The notes under the pieces are model-generated. The model ran no database searches and was not told the origin of the DNA. It worked only from the letters and a program-made list of their open reading frames with translations. DNA of 64,000 nucleotides from JAWLFY01 sp041685355 (GTDB lineage: Bacteria; Planctomycetota; Planctomycetia; Pirellulales; Pirellulaceae), in assembly GCA_041685355.1 (NCBI GenBank), contig JAWLFY010000009.1, positions 1 to 64,000 of the forward strand. Reading direction: 5' to 3'. Position 1 is the first letter of the stretch; each line of letters starts with the position of its first letter. The position numbers were made by a program, and so were the translations under genes. Positions 17,184 through 26,114 of the stretch are shown piece after piece.

Positions 17184-19250
17184 ATGGAATCGTTGACCCG
17201 CTACCGGGACCTGGTGTTGCCGCTCGGGATCATCGCCTGCTTGGTGGTGATCCTGGTCCCGCTGCCGACACCGCTGATGGACCTTTTGCTGGCGGCCAAC
17301 ATCACGGTCGGGGTGATCGTGTTGTTGACGACGATCTACGTCGCCAGCCCGCTCGAGTTCAGCGTTTTCCCGTCGCTGCTGCTCGCCACGACGCTCGCCC
17401 GGTTGGTGCTCAACGTCGCCACGACGCGGCTGATTTTGACCGGGGCGAACGCGAACGAGATGTCCGCGGCGGGGGGGATGATCCAGGGGTTCGGCGAGTT
17501 CGTCGCCGGAGACCGACTGGAGATCGGGGTGATCATTTTCGTGATCATCGTGCTGATCCAATTCATCGTGATCACGAAGGGTTCGACGCGGATCAGCGAG
17601 GTCGCCGCCCGGTTCGCGCTCGACGGCATGCCGGGCCGCCAGATGGCGATCGACGCCGACATGAACGCCGGCCTGATCGACGAAAAAGAGGCCCAGCGAC
17701 GGCGGGAAGAGATCAGCGCCCAGGCGGACTTTTACGGGGCGATGGACGGGGCGAGCAAGTTCGTGCGGGGGGACGCGATCGCGGGGATCGTGATCACCGT
17801 GGTGAACGTGATCGGGGGGTTGTACCTCGGCGTCGTGCAGTACGGGATGTCGATCGGGGACGCGGCCCAGCTATTTTCGAAACTCACGATCGGGGACGGG
17901 CTGGTGAGCCAGGTCCCCGCGTTGTTGATCTCGCTCGCCGCCGGCTTGTTGGTGACCCGCAGCGCCAAGAAGTCGAACCTGCCGAACCAGTTCATGCAGC
18001 AACTGTTCGGGAACCCCAAGGCGCTCGCCGTCGCGGGCGGGTTCTTGGCGCTTTTGATCGTGACCAACCTGCCGACGGTCCCGATGGCCACGTTGGGGGC
18101 CGGGTGCATCGGGTTGGCGATCGTGATGAACCGGCAAAACGGCCAGATCGAGCGAGCGACTCGGGCCCGCGAGGAGGCCGACGAGGCGGCGGCGAGTGCC
18201 CCGCCGGAGAAGCGTGTCGAGGACTTCTTGACCGTCGACCCGATGGAGATGTTGATCGGGGTCGGGCTCCTCGGGCTGGCCGACCCGGCCCGTGGCGGCG
18301 ACCTGATGCAGCGGATCACGGGGGTCCGCAACTCGATCGCGGCCGACATCGGGGTCGTGCTCCCGAAGGTTCGCGTGCGGGACGAAATGAATCTTGGCCA
18401 ATTCGAGTACGAGATCCGCATCGCGGGGAGCCCCGTCGCCCGCGACGCGGTCCTTCCCGACCGCTTGTTGGCGATCGACGGCGGGCACACGACCGGGGTG
18501 ATCGAGGGGGAACCGACCCGCGACCCGACGTTCGGCGAGCCCGCCGTGTGGATCGAGCCGATCCGACGGGAGCAGGCGGCGATCTACGGGTACACGACCG
18601 TCGAGCCGGGCGCGGTGCTGGCGACGCACTTGCAAGAGATCGCCCGGCGTCACGCCGACGAACTCCTTTCGCGGGACGCGACGAAGGCGTTGATCGACGA
18701 GCTGAAAGAGGTTTCCCCGGCGGTCGTCGACGAGTTGATCCCCGCGACGATGAAACTCGGCGAGGTGCAACAGGTCCTGCATCTGCTGCTCCGCGAGGAC
18801 GTCCCGATCCGGCAACTCGGAATCATCCTCGAGACGCTCGGCGACTTCGCCCCGAAGACGAAGGACCCGATGTGGCTGTGCGAGTACGTCCGCCACCGGC
18901 TCGCGCGGGCGATCAGCACCCGTTACCGCGACGAACACGGGCGACTGCACGTCGTCGCCCTCGACCCGGCGATGGAAGACCGGATCGCCAGCGGGATCGA
19001 GCACAACGAGCGGGGGCTATTCGTGCGAATGAGCCCGCAAGCGGTGGACCTCACTTGCGAAAAATTGCAAGAAGCCGTTAAGAAGCTTGTCCACGCCGGC
19101 CATCCGCCGGTGGTGCTCGTGAGCCCACGGATCCGGCCCGGACTCCGACAGATCACCGCGTCGGCGATGCCGAGGCTCAAAGTGTTGTCCTACAACGAGA
19201 TCACCCAGGACACCAGGATCGAATCGCACGGGATCGTCAGCGACACCTAA
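17184..19250 (+). CDS. flhA: Flagellar export apparatus protein FlhA
   Basis: 688 aa from ATG 17184. Forms the export gate of the flagellar type III secretion system. The N-terminal half has about eight membrane helices (VVILVPLPTPLMDLLLAANI, PSLLLATTLARLVLNVATTRLIL) and the conserved FHIPEP-type cytoplasmic loop (RFALDGMPGRQMAIDADMNAGL, then the charged EKEAQRRREEI). The C-terminal half is the cytosolic substrate-docking domain (GLFVRMSP, PRIRPGLRQI). GTG 17142 and ATG 17157 are alternative starts; 17184 was preferred because GAAGGA lies upstream and it gives the usual short N-tail. It opens a flagellar cluster with flhF and a FliA-type sigma factor. Confidence 0.93.
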   Translation: MESLTRYRDLVLPLGIIACLVVILVPLPTPLMDLLLAANITVGVIVLLTTIYVASPLEFSVFPSLLLATTLARLVLNVATTRLILTGANANEMSAAGGMIQGFGEFVAGDRLEIGVIIFVIIVLIQFIVITKGSTRISEVAARFALDGMPGRQMAIDADMNAGLIDEKEAQRRREEISAQADFYGAMDGASKFVRGDAIAGIVITVVNVIGGLYLGVVQYGMSIGDAAQLFSKLTIGDGLVSQVPALLISLAAGLLVTRSAKKSNLPNQFMQQLFGNPKALAVAGGFLALLIVTNLPTVPMATLGAGCIGLAIVMNRQNGQIERATRAREEADEAAASAPPEKRVEDFLTVDPMEMLIGVGLLGLADPARGGDLMQRITGVRNSIAADIGVVLPKVRVRDEMNLGQFEYEIRIAGSPVARDAVLPDRLLAIDGGHTTGVIEGEPTRDPTFGEPAVWIEPIRREQAAIYGYTTVEPGAVLATHLQEIARRHADELLSRDATKALIDELKEVSPAVVDELIPATMKLGEVQQVLHLLLREDVPIRQLGIILETLGDFAPKTKDPMWLCEYVRHRLARAISTRYRDEHGRLHVVALDPAMEDRIASGIEHNERGLFVRMSPQAVDLTCEKLQEAVKKLVHAGHPPVVLVSPRIRPGLRQITASAMPRLKVLSYNEITQDTRIESHGIVSDT

Positions 19251-19267
19251 CCTGCCTTTGAAGCCCC

Positions 19268-20464
19268 ATGCACATCCGCACCTTTCGCGCCGCCAACCTT
19301 CACGCCGCCCTCGAGGAGATCCGTCACCAGATGGGCCCCGAGGCGTCGGTGCTGCACACGCGTCAAGTCCGCGACGGCTGGCTCGGCTGGCTGGGGCGGA
19401 CCCGGGTCGAGGTCACCGCGGGGTTGCGCGACGACGGCCGTCCGGCCGCGACACCGGCCGCGACACCGGCCTCGGAGCACGCCGCGCCATCCGCCGACGT
19501 TGCCATCGCCGCGGAGCACGCACCGGTCACCGCAAGGGACACGTCCCCCACGGATCGGTCCGACCACAGATCGGCAACGGAATTCGGGTATTCCGGGGAC
19601 ATCGCCTACCGGGGCGACACCTCGTTCCGGCTCCCGCCGACGTTGCGGGAATACCAGGAGGAATTGATCCGCGTCGGTGTCCCGCCGCGGGTCGCGCGAC
19701 GTTGGGTCGATGCCGCGTCAAGCTTCACGGCGAACTTCGGCGAACCTGGGGGACCGCCCGCATGGCGGGAGCAGTTGCAACAGGCTGTCGCCCGAGACCT
19801 CAAGCTCGCCGGCCCGATTCGTACCCACCCCGGCGACCGCCGCGTCGTCGCCTTGGTCGGCCCGACCGGCGTCGGCAAGACGACGACGGTCGCGAAGTTG
19901 GCAGCCGGGTTCCGGATCGAAGCCCGCCGACGCGTCGGGTTGTTAACGATCGATACGTTCCGGATCGCCGCGGTGCAGCAGTTGAAGGCGTACGCCGAAA
20001 TCATGGATTTACCGATGGAGGTCGTCGAGCGGGCCGACGAGATGCGGGCGGCCCTCGACCGCCTCGGCGACGTCGACTTGGTCCTGATCGACACCGCCGG
20101 CCGCAGCCCGCGGAGCGACGCCCGGATCGAGCAGTTGTCGGGACTGCTCGGAGAGGCGCGTCCCGACGAGACCCACTTGGTGCTCAGTGCCACCAGTTCA
20201 CCGGAAAGCATCGCGTCGATCCTCGACGGGTTCGCCCCGGTCCGCCCGACCGCGGCGATCCTCACGAAACTCGACGAAACCGTCCAGACCGCCGGGGTGC
20301 TCGCGGCGTTGACCGCGGCCGACCCCGGTTCCGCCGGGACCGCGCTCAGTTACGTCACGACCGGACAGCAGGTCCCCGACGACATCGAACTGGCTTCCGC
20401 GGAAATACTCGTCCACCGCTTGCTGCCGGAAAAGTTCGCGCCGTCCTACCTCGATGCGGCGTAA
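19268..20464 (+). CDS. flhF: Flagellar biosynthesis SRP-type GTPase FlhF
   Basis: 398 aa. An SRP-family GTPase that helps to set the number and place of flagella. The N-terminus MHIRTFRAANLHAALEEIR is typical. A poorly conserved Ala/Pro-rich linker (about residues 55-110, with a 12-bp duplication reading ATPA) leads to the GTPase domain: P-loop GPTGVGKTTT at 198-207, TIDTFRIAAVQQL, and DTAGRS at 275-280. LTKLDE follows. It starts 17 bp after flhA. Confidence 0.93.
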   Translation: MHIRTFRAANLHAALEEIRHQMGPEASVLHTRQVRDGWLGWLGRTRVEVTAGLRDDGRPAATPAATPASEHAAPSADVAIAAEHAPVTARDTSPTDRSDHRSATEFGYSGDIAYRGDTSFRLPPTLREYQEELIRVGVPPRVARRWVDAASSFTANFGEPGGPPAWREQLQQAVARDLKLAGPIRTHPGDRRVVALVGPTGVGKTTTVAKLAAGFRIEARRRVGLLTIDTFRIAAVQQLKAYAEIMDLPMEVVERADEMRAALDRLGDVDLVLIDTAGRSPRSDARIEQLSGLLGEARPDETHLVLSATSSPESIASILDGFAPVRPTAAILTKLDETVQTAGVLAALTAADPGSAGTALSYVTTGQQVPDDIELASAEILVHRLLPEKFAPSYLDAA

Positions 20465-20500
20465 GCGAATCCTCCGAAAAGATTCATGAGGGGACGACGA

Positions 20501-20626
20501 ATGTCCGATACAGAAACAGGAGCGGGCCGCGCGGGAGACGATCGACTTGAGTCGACTTTTGTCGCGTCCGGCTGGCACCGTTGGGAAGTTAAGTCGTTCG
20601 GTTCGAAACGGATTCATGCCACGTGA
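20501..20626 (+). CDS. Possible 41-aa ORF between flhF and the small membrane protein
   Basis: ATG 20501 is preceded by GAGGGG at a good distance and gives 41 codons rich in charged residues. Its TGA overlaps the GTG start of the next gene (GTGA at 20623-20626), a typical arrangement for coupled translation. No family is recognised. It could be a real small protein or a leader peptide. Confidence 0.3.
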   Translation: MSDTETGAGRAGDDRLESTFVASGWHRWEVKSFGSKRIHAT

Positions 20627-20901
20627 CACGAAGCTACGCCGCCGCGTTGGGATCCCTGGCGATGGGGCTGGTCGTGTTTCGCGGGGCGATCCTCGGTGAG
20701 CTCGCGGGGGCGGTCGCGGCGGAAGCGATCGTCGCCATGCTCGCCTTCGCGGTGGTCGGATGGGCCGCCGGGTGGATCGCGGACTACCTGATCCGGGACG
20801 CGCTCGAAGACTTGTTCCGCAAACGCGTCGACTGGTACCGCGAGGGACTCGTCGACCTGGCTTCATCCGAAGCCGACCCCGCCGACGGGACGAACGCGTA
20901 A
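20623..20901 (+). CDS. Small two-helix membrane protein in the flagellar cluster
   Basis: 92 aa from GTG 20623. Two hydrophobic helices (about residues 8-25 and 33-56, the second containing AMLAFAVVGWAAGWIADYLI) are followed by a charged tail with RKRVDWYREGLVDL. No named family is recognised. It sits between flhF and the sigma factor gene on the same strand, so it is likely to be part of the flagellar operon; an accessory role near the export apparatus is only an inference. Confidence 0.6.
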   Translation: MTRSYAAALGSLAMGLVVFRGAILGELAGAVAAEAIVAMLAFAVVGWAAGWIADYLIRDALEDLFRKRVDWYREGLVDLASSEADPADGTNA

Positions 20902-20971
20902 GCGAACGTCACGGCCGGCAAACGCCACGGTCAACCCGCACGGATCGCGGGAGCCCCGGGGTTTTCCGCCA

Positions 20972-21055
20972 ATGACTAGCACGACTCGAACTGAACGTGG
21001 CCTTGGGGCGACAGTCGAACCTGTCCCCCCTCGTCATGAGATCACGGAGGATTGA
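20972..21055 (+). CDS. Possible 27-aa upstream ORF abutting the sigma factor start
   Basis: A 27-codon frame whose TGA (21053-21055) is immediately followed by ATG 21056 of the sigma gene, and which contains that gene's GGAGG ribosome binding site in its last codons. It has no good ribosome binding site of its own. It may act as a leader coupling translation, or be chance. Confidence 0.2.
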   Translation: MTSTTRTERGLGATVEPVPPRHEITED

Positions 21056-21853
21056 ATGGCAGCGACAGTCACAGCCGACGATGAGATCCAGCAAGTTTGG
21101 GCCACGTTCCAAGAGACGTCCAAAGACGACCCGGAATACGAGTCCTTGCGAAACCGGCTCGTCGAACGCTACATGCCGCTGGTGCGGTATAACGGCGAAC
21201 GGATCTGGCAACGGCTCCCCGACGGGGTCGACCTCGACGACCTGATCAGCGCCGGGATCTTCGGGCTGATGGACGCCATCGATGCCTTCGATCGCGACCG
21301 CGGCGTCAAGTTCGAAACGTATTGCGTGCCGCGGATCCGCGGCGCCATGCTCGACGAACTTCGCACGATGGACTGGGTCCCCCGACTCGTCCGCAGCAAG
21401 GCGAGCAAGCTCTCCGACGCCACCAAACGGCTCGAGGCCAAACTCGGCCGCACCCCGACCGTCCATGAGCTCGCGGATTTCATGGAGATCGAGGTCCCCG
21501 AACTCGAAAAGATGCAGTCGGACGCCAACGCCGTCGGTGTCGTCTCGCTCAATAAGAAGTGGTACGAGACCGACAGCTACAAAGACGTCCGCGAGATCGA
21601 TATCCTCGAGGATAAAAAGGGGGAGGACCCGACCCGGCGGGTTCAAAAGAACGACCTCATGCGGTTGGTCACCAAAGGCCTGAACCGGAACGAACGGCTG
21701 ATCATCATCCTGTACTATTACGAAGAGTTGACGATGAAGGAGATCGGCGCGACGCTCGACCTCTCCGAGTCGCGGGTCAGCCAGATGCACACGTCGATCG
21801 TCAACCGGTTGCAGCAACAGCTGGGGGTCCGGCGGACCGAGTTCGGCACCTGA
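21056..21853 (+). CDS. fliA: FliA/WhiG-family RNA polymerase sigma factor
   Basis: 265 aa. Region 2 is clear (LVERYMPLVRYNGERIWQRLPDGVDLDDLISAGIFGLMDAIDAFD, then KFETYCVPRIRGAMLDELR), region 3 starts SKASKLSDATKRLEAKLGRTPTVHELADFM, and region 4 has ERLIIILYYYEELTMKEIGATLDLSESRVSQMH. This is the flagellar sigma-28 type that directs late flagellar and motility genes. ATG 21056 has a strong GGAGG 5 nt upstream. Its place after flhA-flhF supports the flagellar role, although WhiG-type members can control other programmes. Confidence 0.93.
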   Translation: MAATVTADDEIQQVWATFQETSKDDPEYESLRNRLVERYMPLVRYNGERIWQRLPDGVDLDDLISAGIFGLMDAIDAFDRDRGVKFETYCVPRIRGAMLDELRTMDWVPRLVRSKASKLSDATKRLEAKLGRTPTVHELADFMEIEVPELEKMQSDANAVGVVSLNKKWYETDSYKDVREIDILEDKKGEDPTRRVQKNDLMRLVTKGLNRNERLIIILYYYEELTMKEIGATLDLSESRVSQMHTSIVNRLQQQLGVRRTEFGT

Positions 21854-21855
21854 CG

Positions 21856-23043
21856 ATGCGGGTCGCGCACCTGATCACCCGGATGATCGTCGGCGGGGCG
21901 CAGGAGAACACGCTGTTCAACTGCCTCGACCTGATCCGTGATCACGGGGACGAGGTGCTGTTGGTGACCGGACCGGCGATCGGGCCCGAAGGCGACTTGC
22001 TCGCCGGGGGCAGGGCAGGGGAGTTGCCGGTCGAGATGGTCCCGAGCCTCCGCCGCGAGATCGATCCTCGACACGACTGGGCCGCCCGCGCCGCGCTCCG
22101 CGACGCGATCCGCCGGTTCCGCCCCGATGTCGTCCACACGCATAGCGCCAAGGCCGGGTTGCTCGGACGCGCGGCCGCATGGTCCCTGCACGTCCCGGTC
22201 GTCGTCCACACCGTCCACGGGGCACCGTTTCACGATTACCAGTCCCCGCTCGCACGTCGCTTCTTCGTCGCGTGCGAACGGTGGGCCGCGCGACGTTGTC
22301 ACCACCTGATCAGCGTCGCCGACGCGATGACCGACCGGCTGGTCGACGCCGGCGTCGCCGAGCGAGACCGGTTCACCACGATCTATAGCGGGATGGATGT
22401 CGAGCCGTTCCTCGACGCCGACCGAAACCGCGAGTCGACCCGGCGGCGGTTCGGCATCGGCCCCGACGAAGTCGTCGTCGGGAAGATCGCCAGGCTGTTC
22501 CACCTCAAAGGTCACGACGACCTGATCACCGCCGCCGCCGAAGTGACCCGCCAGAACCCGAGGGTCCGGTTCCTGCTGGTCGGCGACGGGATTCTCCGCG
22601 AAACGCTCCGTCGCCGTGTCCGGTCGCTGGGCCTCGAGTCCCACTTCATCTTCGCCGGGCTGGTCCCCCCGGACGAAGTCCCGTCGATGATCGGGGCGAT
22701 GGATCTGCTCGTTCATACCTCGCTCCGCGAAGGCTTGGCGCGGGCGCTCCCGCAAGCCCTGATCGCCGGCCGACCGGTCGTCAGCTTCGACGTCGACGGG
22801 GCCCGCGAAGTGACGGTCTCGGGGGAAACCGGGTTCCTCGTCCCGCCGGGGGACACGCGACAGCTCGCCGAAGACATTTCGCGGCTCGTCGCCGACCCCG
22901 AGTTGCGAAGACGGCTGGGGAAAACGGGGCAGGGGAGGTTCACCGAACGGTTCCGCCACCAAACGATGACCGCCGAGATCCGACGGCTGTACCAACGGTT
23001 GCTCGAATCGGACCGCCCAACCGGTCCACCTTCCGCCCGGTAA
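21856..23043 (+). CDS. Glycosyltransferase family 4 protein
   Basis: 395 aa, GT-B fold. The N-terminal domain has RVAHLITRMIVGGAQENTLF and a Gly-rich loop, with DVVHTHSAKAGLLGRAAA. The C-terminal donor-binding domain has VGKIARLFHLKGHDDLI, FLLVGDG, and the E-x7-E type motif SLREGLARALPQALIAGRPVV. It probably transfers a nucleotide-sugar residue to a cell-surface or lipid acceptor; the substrate is unknown. The start follows the sigma factor stop by 2 bp. Two copies of the G-rich dispersed motif lie inside the gene (near 22008 and 22926), encoding GGRAGE and GQGRF. Confidence 0.9.
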   Translation: MRVAHLITRMIVGGAQENTLFNCLDLIRDHGDEVLLVTGPAIGPEGDLLAGGRAGELPVEMVPSLRREIDPRHDWAARAALRDAIRRFRPDVVHTHSAKAGLLGRAAAWSLHVPVVVHTVHGAPFHDYQSPLARRFFVACERWAARRCHHLISVADAMTDRLVDAGVAERDRFTTIYSGMDVEPFLDADRNRESTRRRFGIGPDEVVVGKIARLFHLKGHDDLITAAAEVTRQNPRVRFLLVGDGILRETLRRRVRSLGLESHFIFAGLVPPDEVPSMIGAMDLLVHTSLREGLARALPQALIAGRPVVSFDVDGAREVTVSGETGFLVPPGDTRQLAEDISRLVADPELRRRLGKTGQGRFTERFRHQTMTAEIRRLYQRLLESDRPTGPPSAR

Positions 23044-23108
23044 CGGGGTTCTACTATCATGAACCCCGTCCACGGCCCCTTCTCCGATCGTTCCCCCCGA
23101 AATCGCCG

Positions 23109-24056
23109 ATGACCAAGACCCGCGACTTCCTCGGACCGTACCGACTCACGCGACTGATCCGCAGCGGCAGCACGTCCGAGGTTTGGGAGGCGATCGAGGA
23201 ACACGATCAGAAGCGGTTCGCGCTGAAGATCCTGAAACAGAACTACCACAACGACAAGACCGAACTCGCCGCGCTCAAACATGAGTTCAACGTCGCGAAG
23301 GAGCTCAACAGCCCTCGCATCGTGCGGATGTACGAACATCGCGTGGAAAACGGACGGCCGTTCCTGGTGATGGAATTGTTCAGCGAGCTGAACATGAAAC
23401 AGGCCTTGCGGAGGGGCCCCGATTCCCTCGCGTTCATGCTCAAGAAAGTGATCGAACAGGCGGCCGAGGGGCTGTACTACCTGCACACCAAGAACTGGAT
23501 CCACCGCGATATCAAGCCGGACAACTTCCTCGTCAGCCGGGACGGGGAGGTGAAGTTGATCGACTTCACCATCGCCGAGCGAAAGCGGTCGGGGCTCGGC
23601 AGGCTCTTCTATAGCGCCAAAGTGGTGCAGGGGACCCGCAGTTACATGGCGCCGGAGCAGATCCGGGGCAAGGTCTGTGACGAGCGGACCGACGTCTACT
23701 CGTTCGGGTGCCTGCTGTTCGAAGCGTGCACGGCCAAGCCGCCCTATACCGGCTCGAACCCGAACGACTTGCTCACGAAACACCTTTCCGCGTCGATCCC
23801 TTCGCCGATCGCCCACAACAACAACGTGACGAAAGAGTTCGCGGAACTGGTCAAGCGGATGATGGCCAAGAAGCCGGACCAACGCCCCGCCTCGATGTGG
23901 GACTTTTTGAAGGAGTTCCGCACGATGGAGATTTTCAAGAAACGGCCTCGGAAACCGGACGTCAGCGTGTTCGACGATCGGCCCGAAATTAAAGGGGCCG
24001 AAGACATGATCCGCCGGCCCGACGCGGCGGACGGGGCAGGGGAGGAGTCGGCATGA
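23109..24056 (+). CDS. Soluble Ser/Thr protein kinase with altered glycine loop and DFT motif
   Basis: 315 aa. Hanks-type kinase: ATP-binding lysine K40 (FALKIL), catalytic loop HRDIKPDN at 132-139 with D134, APE segment (YMAPEQIRGK), and DVYSFGCLLFE. Two motifs deviate. The glycine loop reads RSGSTSEV, with only one of the three usual glycines. The metal-binding DFG is DFT (152-154). The aspartates and lysine needed for catalysis remain, so activity is possible. There is no membrane helix or sensor domain. The C-terminus (DGAGEESA) is encoded by a copy of the G-rich dispersed motif. It overlaps accA by ATGA, hinting at coupled expression. Confidence 0.9.
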   Translation: MTKTRDFLGPYRLTRLIRSGSTSEVWEAIEEHDQKRFALKILKQNYHNDKTELAALKHEFNVAKELNSPRIVRMYEHRVENGRPFLVMELFSELNMKQALRRGPDSLAFMLKKVIEQAAEGLYYLHTKNWIHRDIKPDNFLVSRDGEVKLIDFTIAERKRSGLGRLFYSAKVVQGTRSYMAPEQIRGKVCDERTDVYSFGCLLFEACTAKPPYTGSNPNDLLTKHLSASIPSPIAHNNNVTKEFAELVKRMMAKKPDQRPASMWDFLKEFRTMEIFKKRPRKPDVSVFDDRPEIKGAEDMIRRPDAADGAGEESA

Positions 24057-25027
24057 GCGGGGGACCCGGCCTGGAATTTGAAGCCGAGATCGCCGAGCTG
24101 GAGAGCCGGATCGCGACGCTCGAGAGACAGACCGAGCGGAGCGACCAAGTGGAGGGCGAAATCCGCACGCTGCGAACCGAGCTCGTCAGAGTACTCAAGG
24201 AGACCTACGGGAACCTGACCCCGTGGCAAACGGTACTCGTCGCCCGACACAAGAACCGTCCGTACACACGCGACTACCTCAAACTCGCGTTCGACGAGTT
24301 CGTCGAACTGCACGGCGACAAACACTTCGGGGATGACCGGGCGATGCTCTCCGGCTTCGCGAAGCTCGACCGTTTCAAGGTGATGGTGCTCGGCCACCAA
24401 AAGGGCCGGACGTACAAGGAACGGGCCGCCTGCCACTTCGGATGCGCCCACCCGGAGGGGTACCGGAAGGCGATGAGCAAAATGCGGCTCGCCGAAAAGT
24501 ATCGCCTTCCGCTCATCTGCTTCATCGACACCCCCGGCGCTTACCCCGGCGTGGGGGCGGAAGAACGTGGCCAAGCCCAAGTGATCGCCGAGAGCATGTT
24601 CAAAATGAGCCGGCTCAAGACCCCGGTGATCTGTGTCGTGATCGGCGAAGGGGGCTCGGGCGGGGCGCTCGGGATCGGCGTCGGCGACAAGGTGGCGATG
24701 CTGCAACACGCCTACTACAGCGTGATCAGCCCCGAAGGCTGCGCCGGAATCCTCTGGAAGAGCCACCAATATGCCCCCGACGCGGCAGAGGCGCTGCGGT
24801 TCACCAGCGGCGATCTCACCGAGTTCGGGGTCGTCGACGACGTGATCGGGGAACCCTTGGGTGGGGCCCATCGGGACCACCACCAAATGGCGACGCGGCT
24901 GAAGACGTACCTCGCGAAGGTGCTGGGCGAATTGGTTGACCAGCCGCCGGAACAACTGTTGAACGACCGCTATGAGAAGTTTCGGCGAATCGGTGTCTTC
25001 TTAGACGACCTGGCGATTCCCACCTGA
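24053..25027 (+). CDS. accA: Acetyl-CoA carboxylase carboxyltransferase subunit alpha
   Basis: 324 aa. With AccD it transfers carboxyl from biotin to acetyl-CoA, giving malonyl-CoA for fatty acid synthesis. A coiled-coil N-terminus (FEAEIAELESRIATLERQ) precedes the crotonase-fold domain: RPYTRDYLKLAFDEFVELHGDKHFGDD, HPEGYRKAMSKMRLAEKY, FIDTPGAYPGVGAEERGQ and VIGEGGSGGALGIGVGDKV. It is complete and of normal length. ATG 24053 overlaps the kinase stop. No accD is in the window. Confidence 0.97.
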   Translation: MSGGPGLEFEAEIAELESRIATLERQTERSDQVEGEIRTLRTELVRVLKETYGNLTPWQTVLVARHKNRPYTRDYLKLAFDEFVELHGDKHFGDDRAMLSGFAKLDRFKVMVLGHQKGRTYKERAACHFGCAHPEGYRKAMSKMRLAEKYRLPLICFIDTPGAYPGVGAEERGQAQVIAESMFKMSRLKTPVICVVIGEGGSGGALGIGVGDKVAMLQHAYYSVISPEGCAGILWKSHQYAPDAAEALRFTSGDLTEFGVVDDVIGEPLGGAHRDHHQMATRLKTYLAKVLGELVDQPPEQLLNDRYEKFRRIGVFLDDLAIPT

Positions 25028-25390
25028 TTCGACCGAGTGTCCACTCCCAAAAATCGGCGAGCCCAAACTCGGAGACAACTCACGGAAGCTTCCCGGGATC
25101 CTCACGTACGCAATTTCGCCGTTCTCTCCCCCACTAAGAAACCCCTACGGACGAGATTGCCCCCTTGCTGCCGACTTGGGATCGATGTCTCTGCCCCCGA
25201 TTCGCCCAGACGGTTGGGCTGGCGGGGAAAAGCACGAAAGAACGGTTGCACCTGCTCACCATCCCTTGAATAATGTGCCGGTCTTGTGGATTAGCCCGGA
25301 TTTCCCGGTCGGGGAGCGGATTTCCCGGTCGGGGAGCGGGCCGCCACTCGCAGCTGTCCTTTCATGCACCATGATTTTCGAGGTTTGGAA
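25028..25390. other. Intergenic stretch with a 20-bp tandem duplication
   Basis: 363 bp after accA with clearly lower GC than the neighbouring genes. The only structured element seen is a perfect 20-bp duplication (25298-25337). It should hold the promoter of the PEP-CTERM gene. No tRNA or small gene is supported. Confidence 0.5.
25298..25337. repeat. 20-bp perfect tandem duplication
   Basis: Two adjacent copies of GGATTTCCCGGTCGGGGAGC, 53 bp before the PEP-CTERM start. Each copy contains an inverted repeat (TTTCCCGGTCGGGGA) that could fold or bind a protein. Confidence 0.9.
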
Positions 25391-26011
25391 ATGAGATTTT
25401 TCGTTGCGTTAGCGGCGGTCGGTGCTTTGCTGTTTGTGAATACGGCAGAATCCGATGCCGCCAAGGTGGTGGCGTTTAGCATGGGCGATTCGTCGACCGA
25501 GAGCTTTGGTGGCGGCTTGGTGACCGTGACAAACACGAAAGTCATCCGCGAAAATGGGATCGCGACCAGTTCGGCCGCGCCTGACATCACCAGTATCCTT
25601 GCTGGTGGCGAGCGATCGACGAGCTTTACGGCTAGTTTCTCCACCGGTGCCCCTGTGCCGTTGCTGTGGTTCGACTTTGGTGCGGCGGTCGATCCCGGGA
25701 AGACGGCAAGTTATCAAGTCGATTTTGAAACCGCTGCGGGGACCGTGAGTAAAAGCGGAGTGTTTACCACGGCAGGTGCGACCGATTATCTCGACCTGGC
25801 TGGGCTCGGTCCGGTCAATTCGGGCTCGATTCAGTTCGAGCTGACCGATGCGGTTTTCAATCAGAACCTGACCTTGCCGAAGAGCGGAATCAGCGGAGCC
25901 TTTGCTTCTGTCACAGCCGTCCCCGAACCGTCGACGGTTGTCGGGCTCGCTCTACTGAGCGGGATCGGTTTGGTCATCCATCGCCGCCGCCGGGTCGCCA
26001 AGCTCGGTTGA
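25391..26011 (+). CDS. PEP-CTERM sorting-domain protein
   Basis: 206 aa. An N-terminal signal peptide (MRFFVALAAVGALLFVNTAESDAA) and a C-terminal sorting signal: VPEPSTVV, a hydrophobic helix (GLALLSGIGLVIH) and a basic end (RRRRVAKLG). Such proteins are processed by an exosortase and delivered to the envelope or matrix. The body is Ser/Thr/Gly rich with beta-sandwich-like alternation and no recognised domain. ATG 25391 has GAGG about 8 nt upstream. The gene has lower GC than its neighbours. No exosortase gene lies in the window. Confidence 0.85.
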   Translation: MRFFVALAAVGALLFVNTAESDAAKVVAFSMGDSSTESFGGGLVTVTNTKVIRENGIATSSAAPDITSILAGGERSTSFTASFSTGAPVPLLWFDFGAAVDPGKTASYQVDFETAAGTVSKSGVFTTAGATDYLDLAGLGPVNSGSIQFELTDAVFNQNLTLPKSGISGAFASVTAVPEPSTVVGLALLSGIGLVIHRRRRVAKLG

Positions 26012-26114
26012 GCGGCGTCTTGAAGTTCATTTGATCCCATGTGCGATGCCGTGCGTGGGATTTCGGCGTTCACCAGTTCGATCTTTTCGGTCCGGTTCTG
26101 AGAAGGATCTATTT

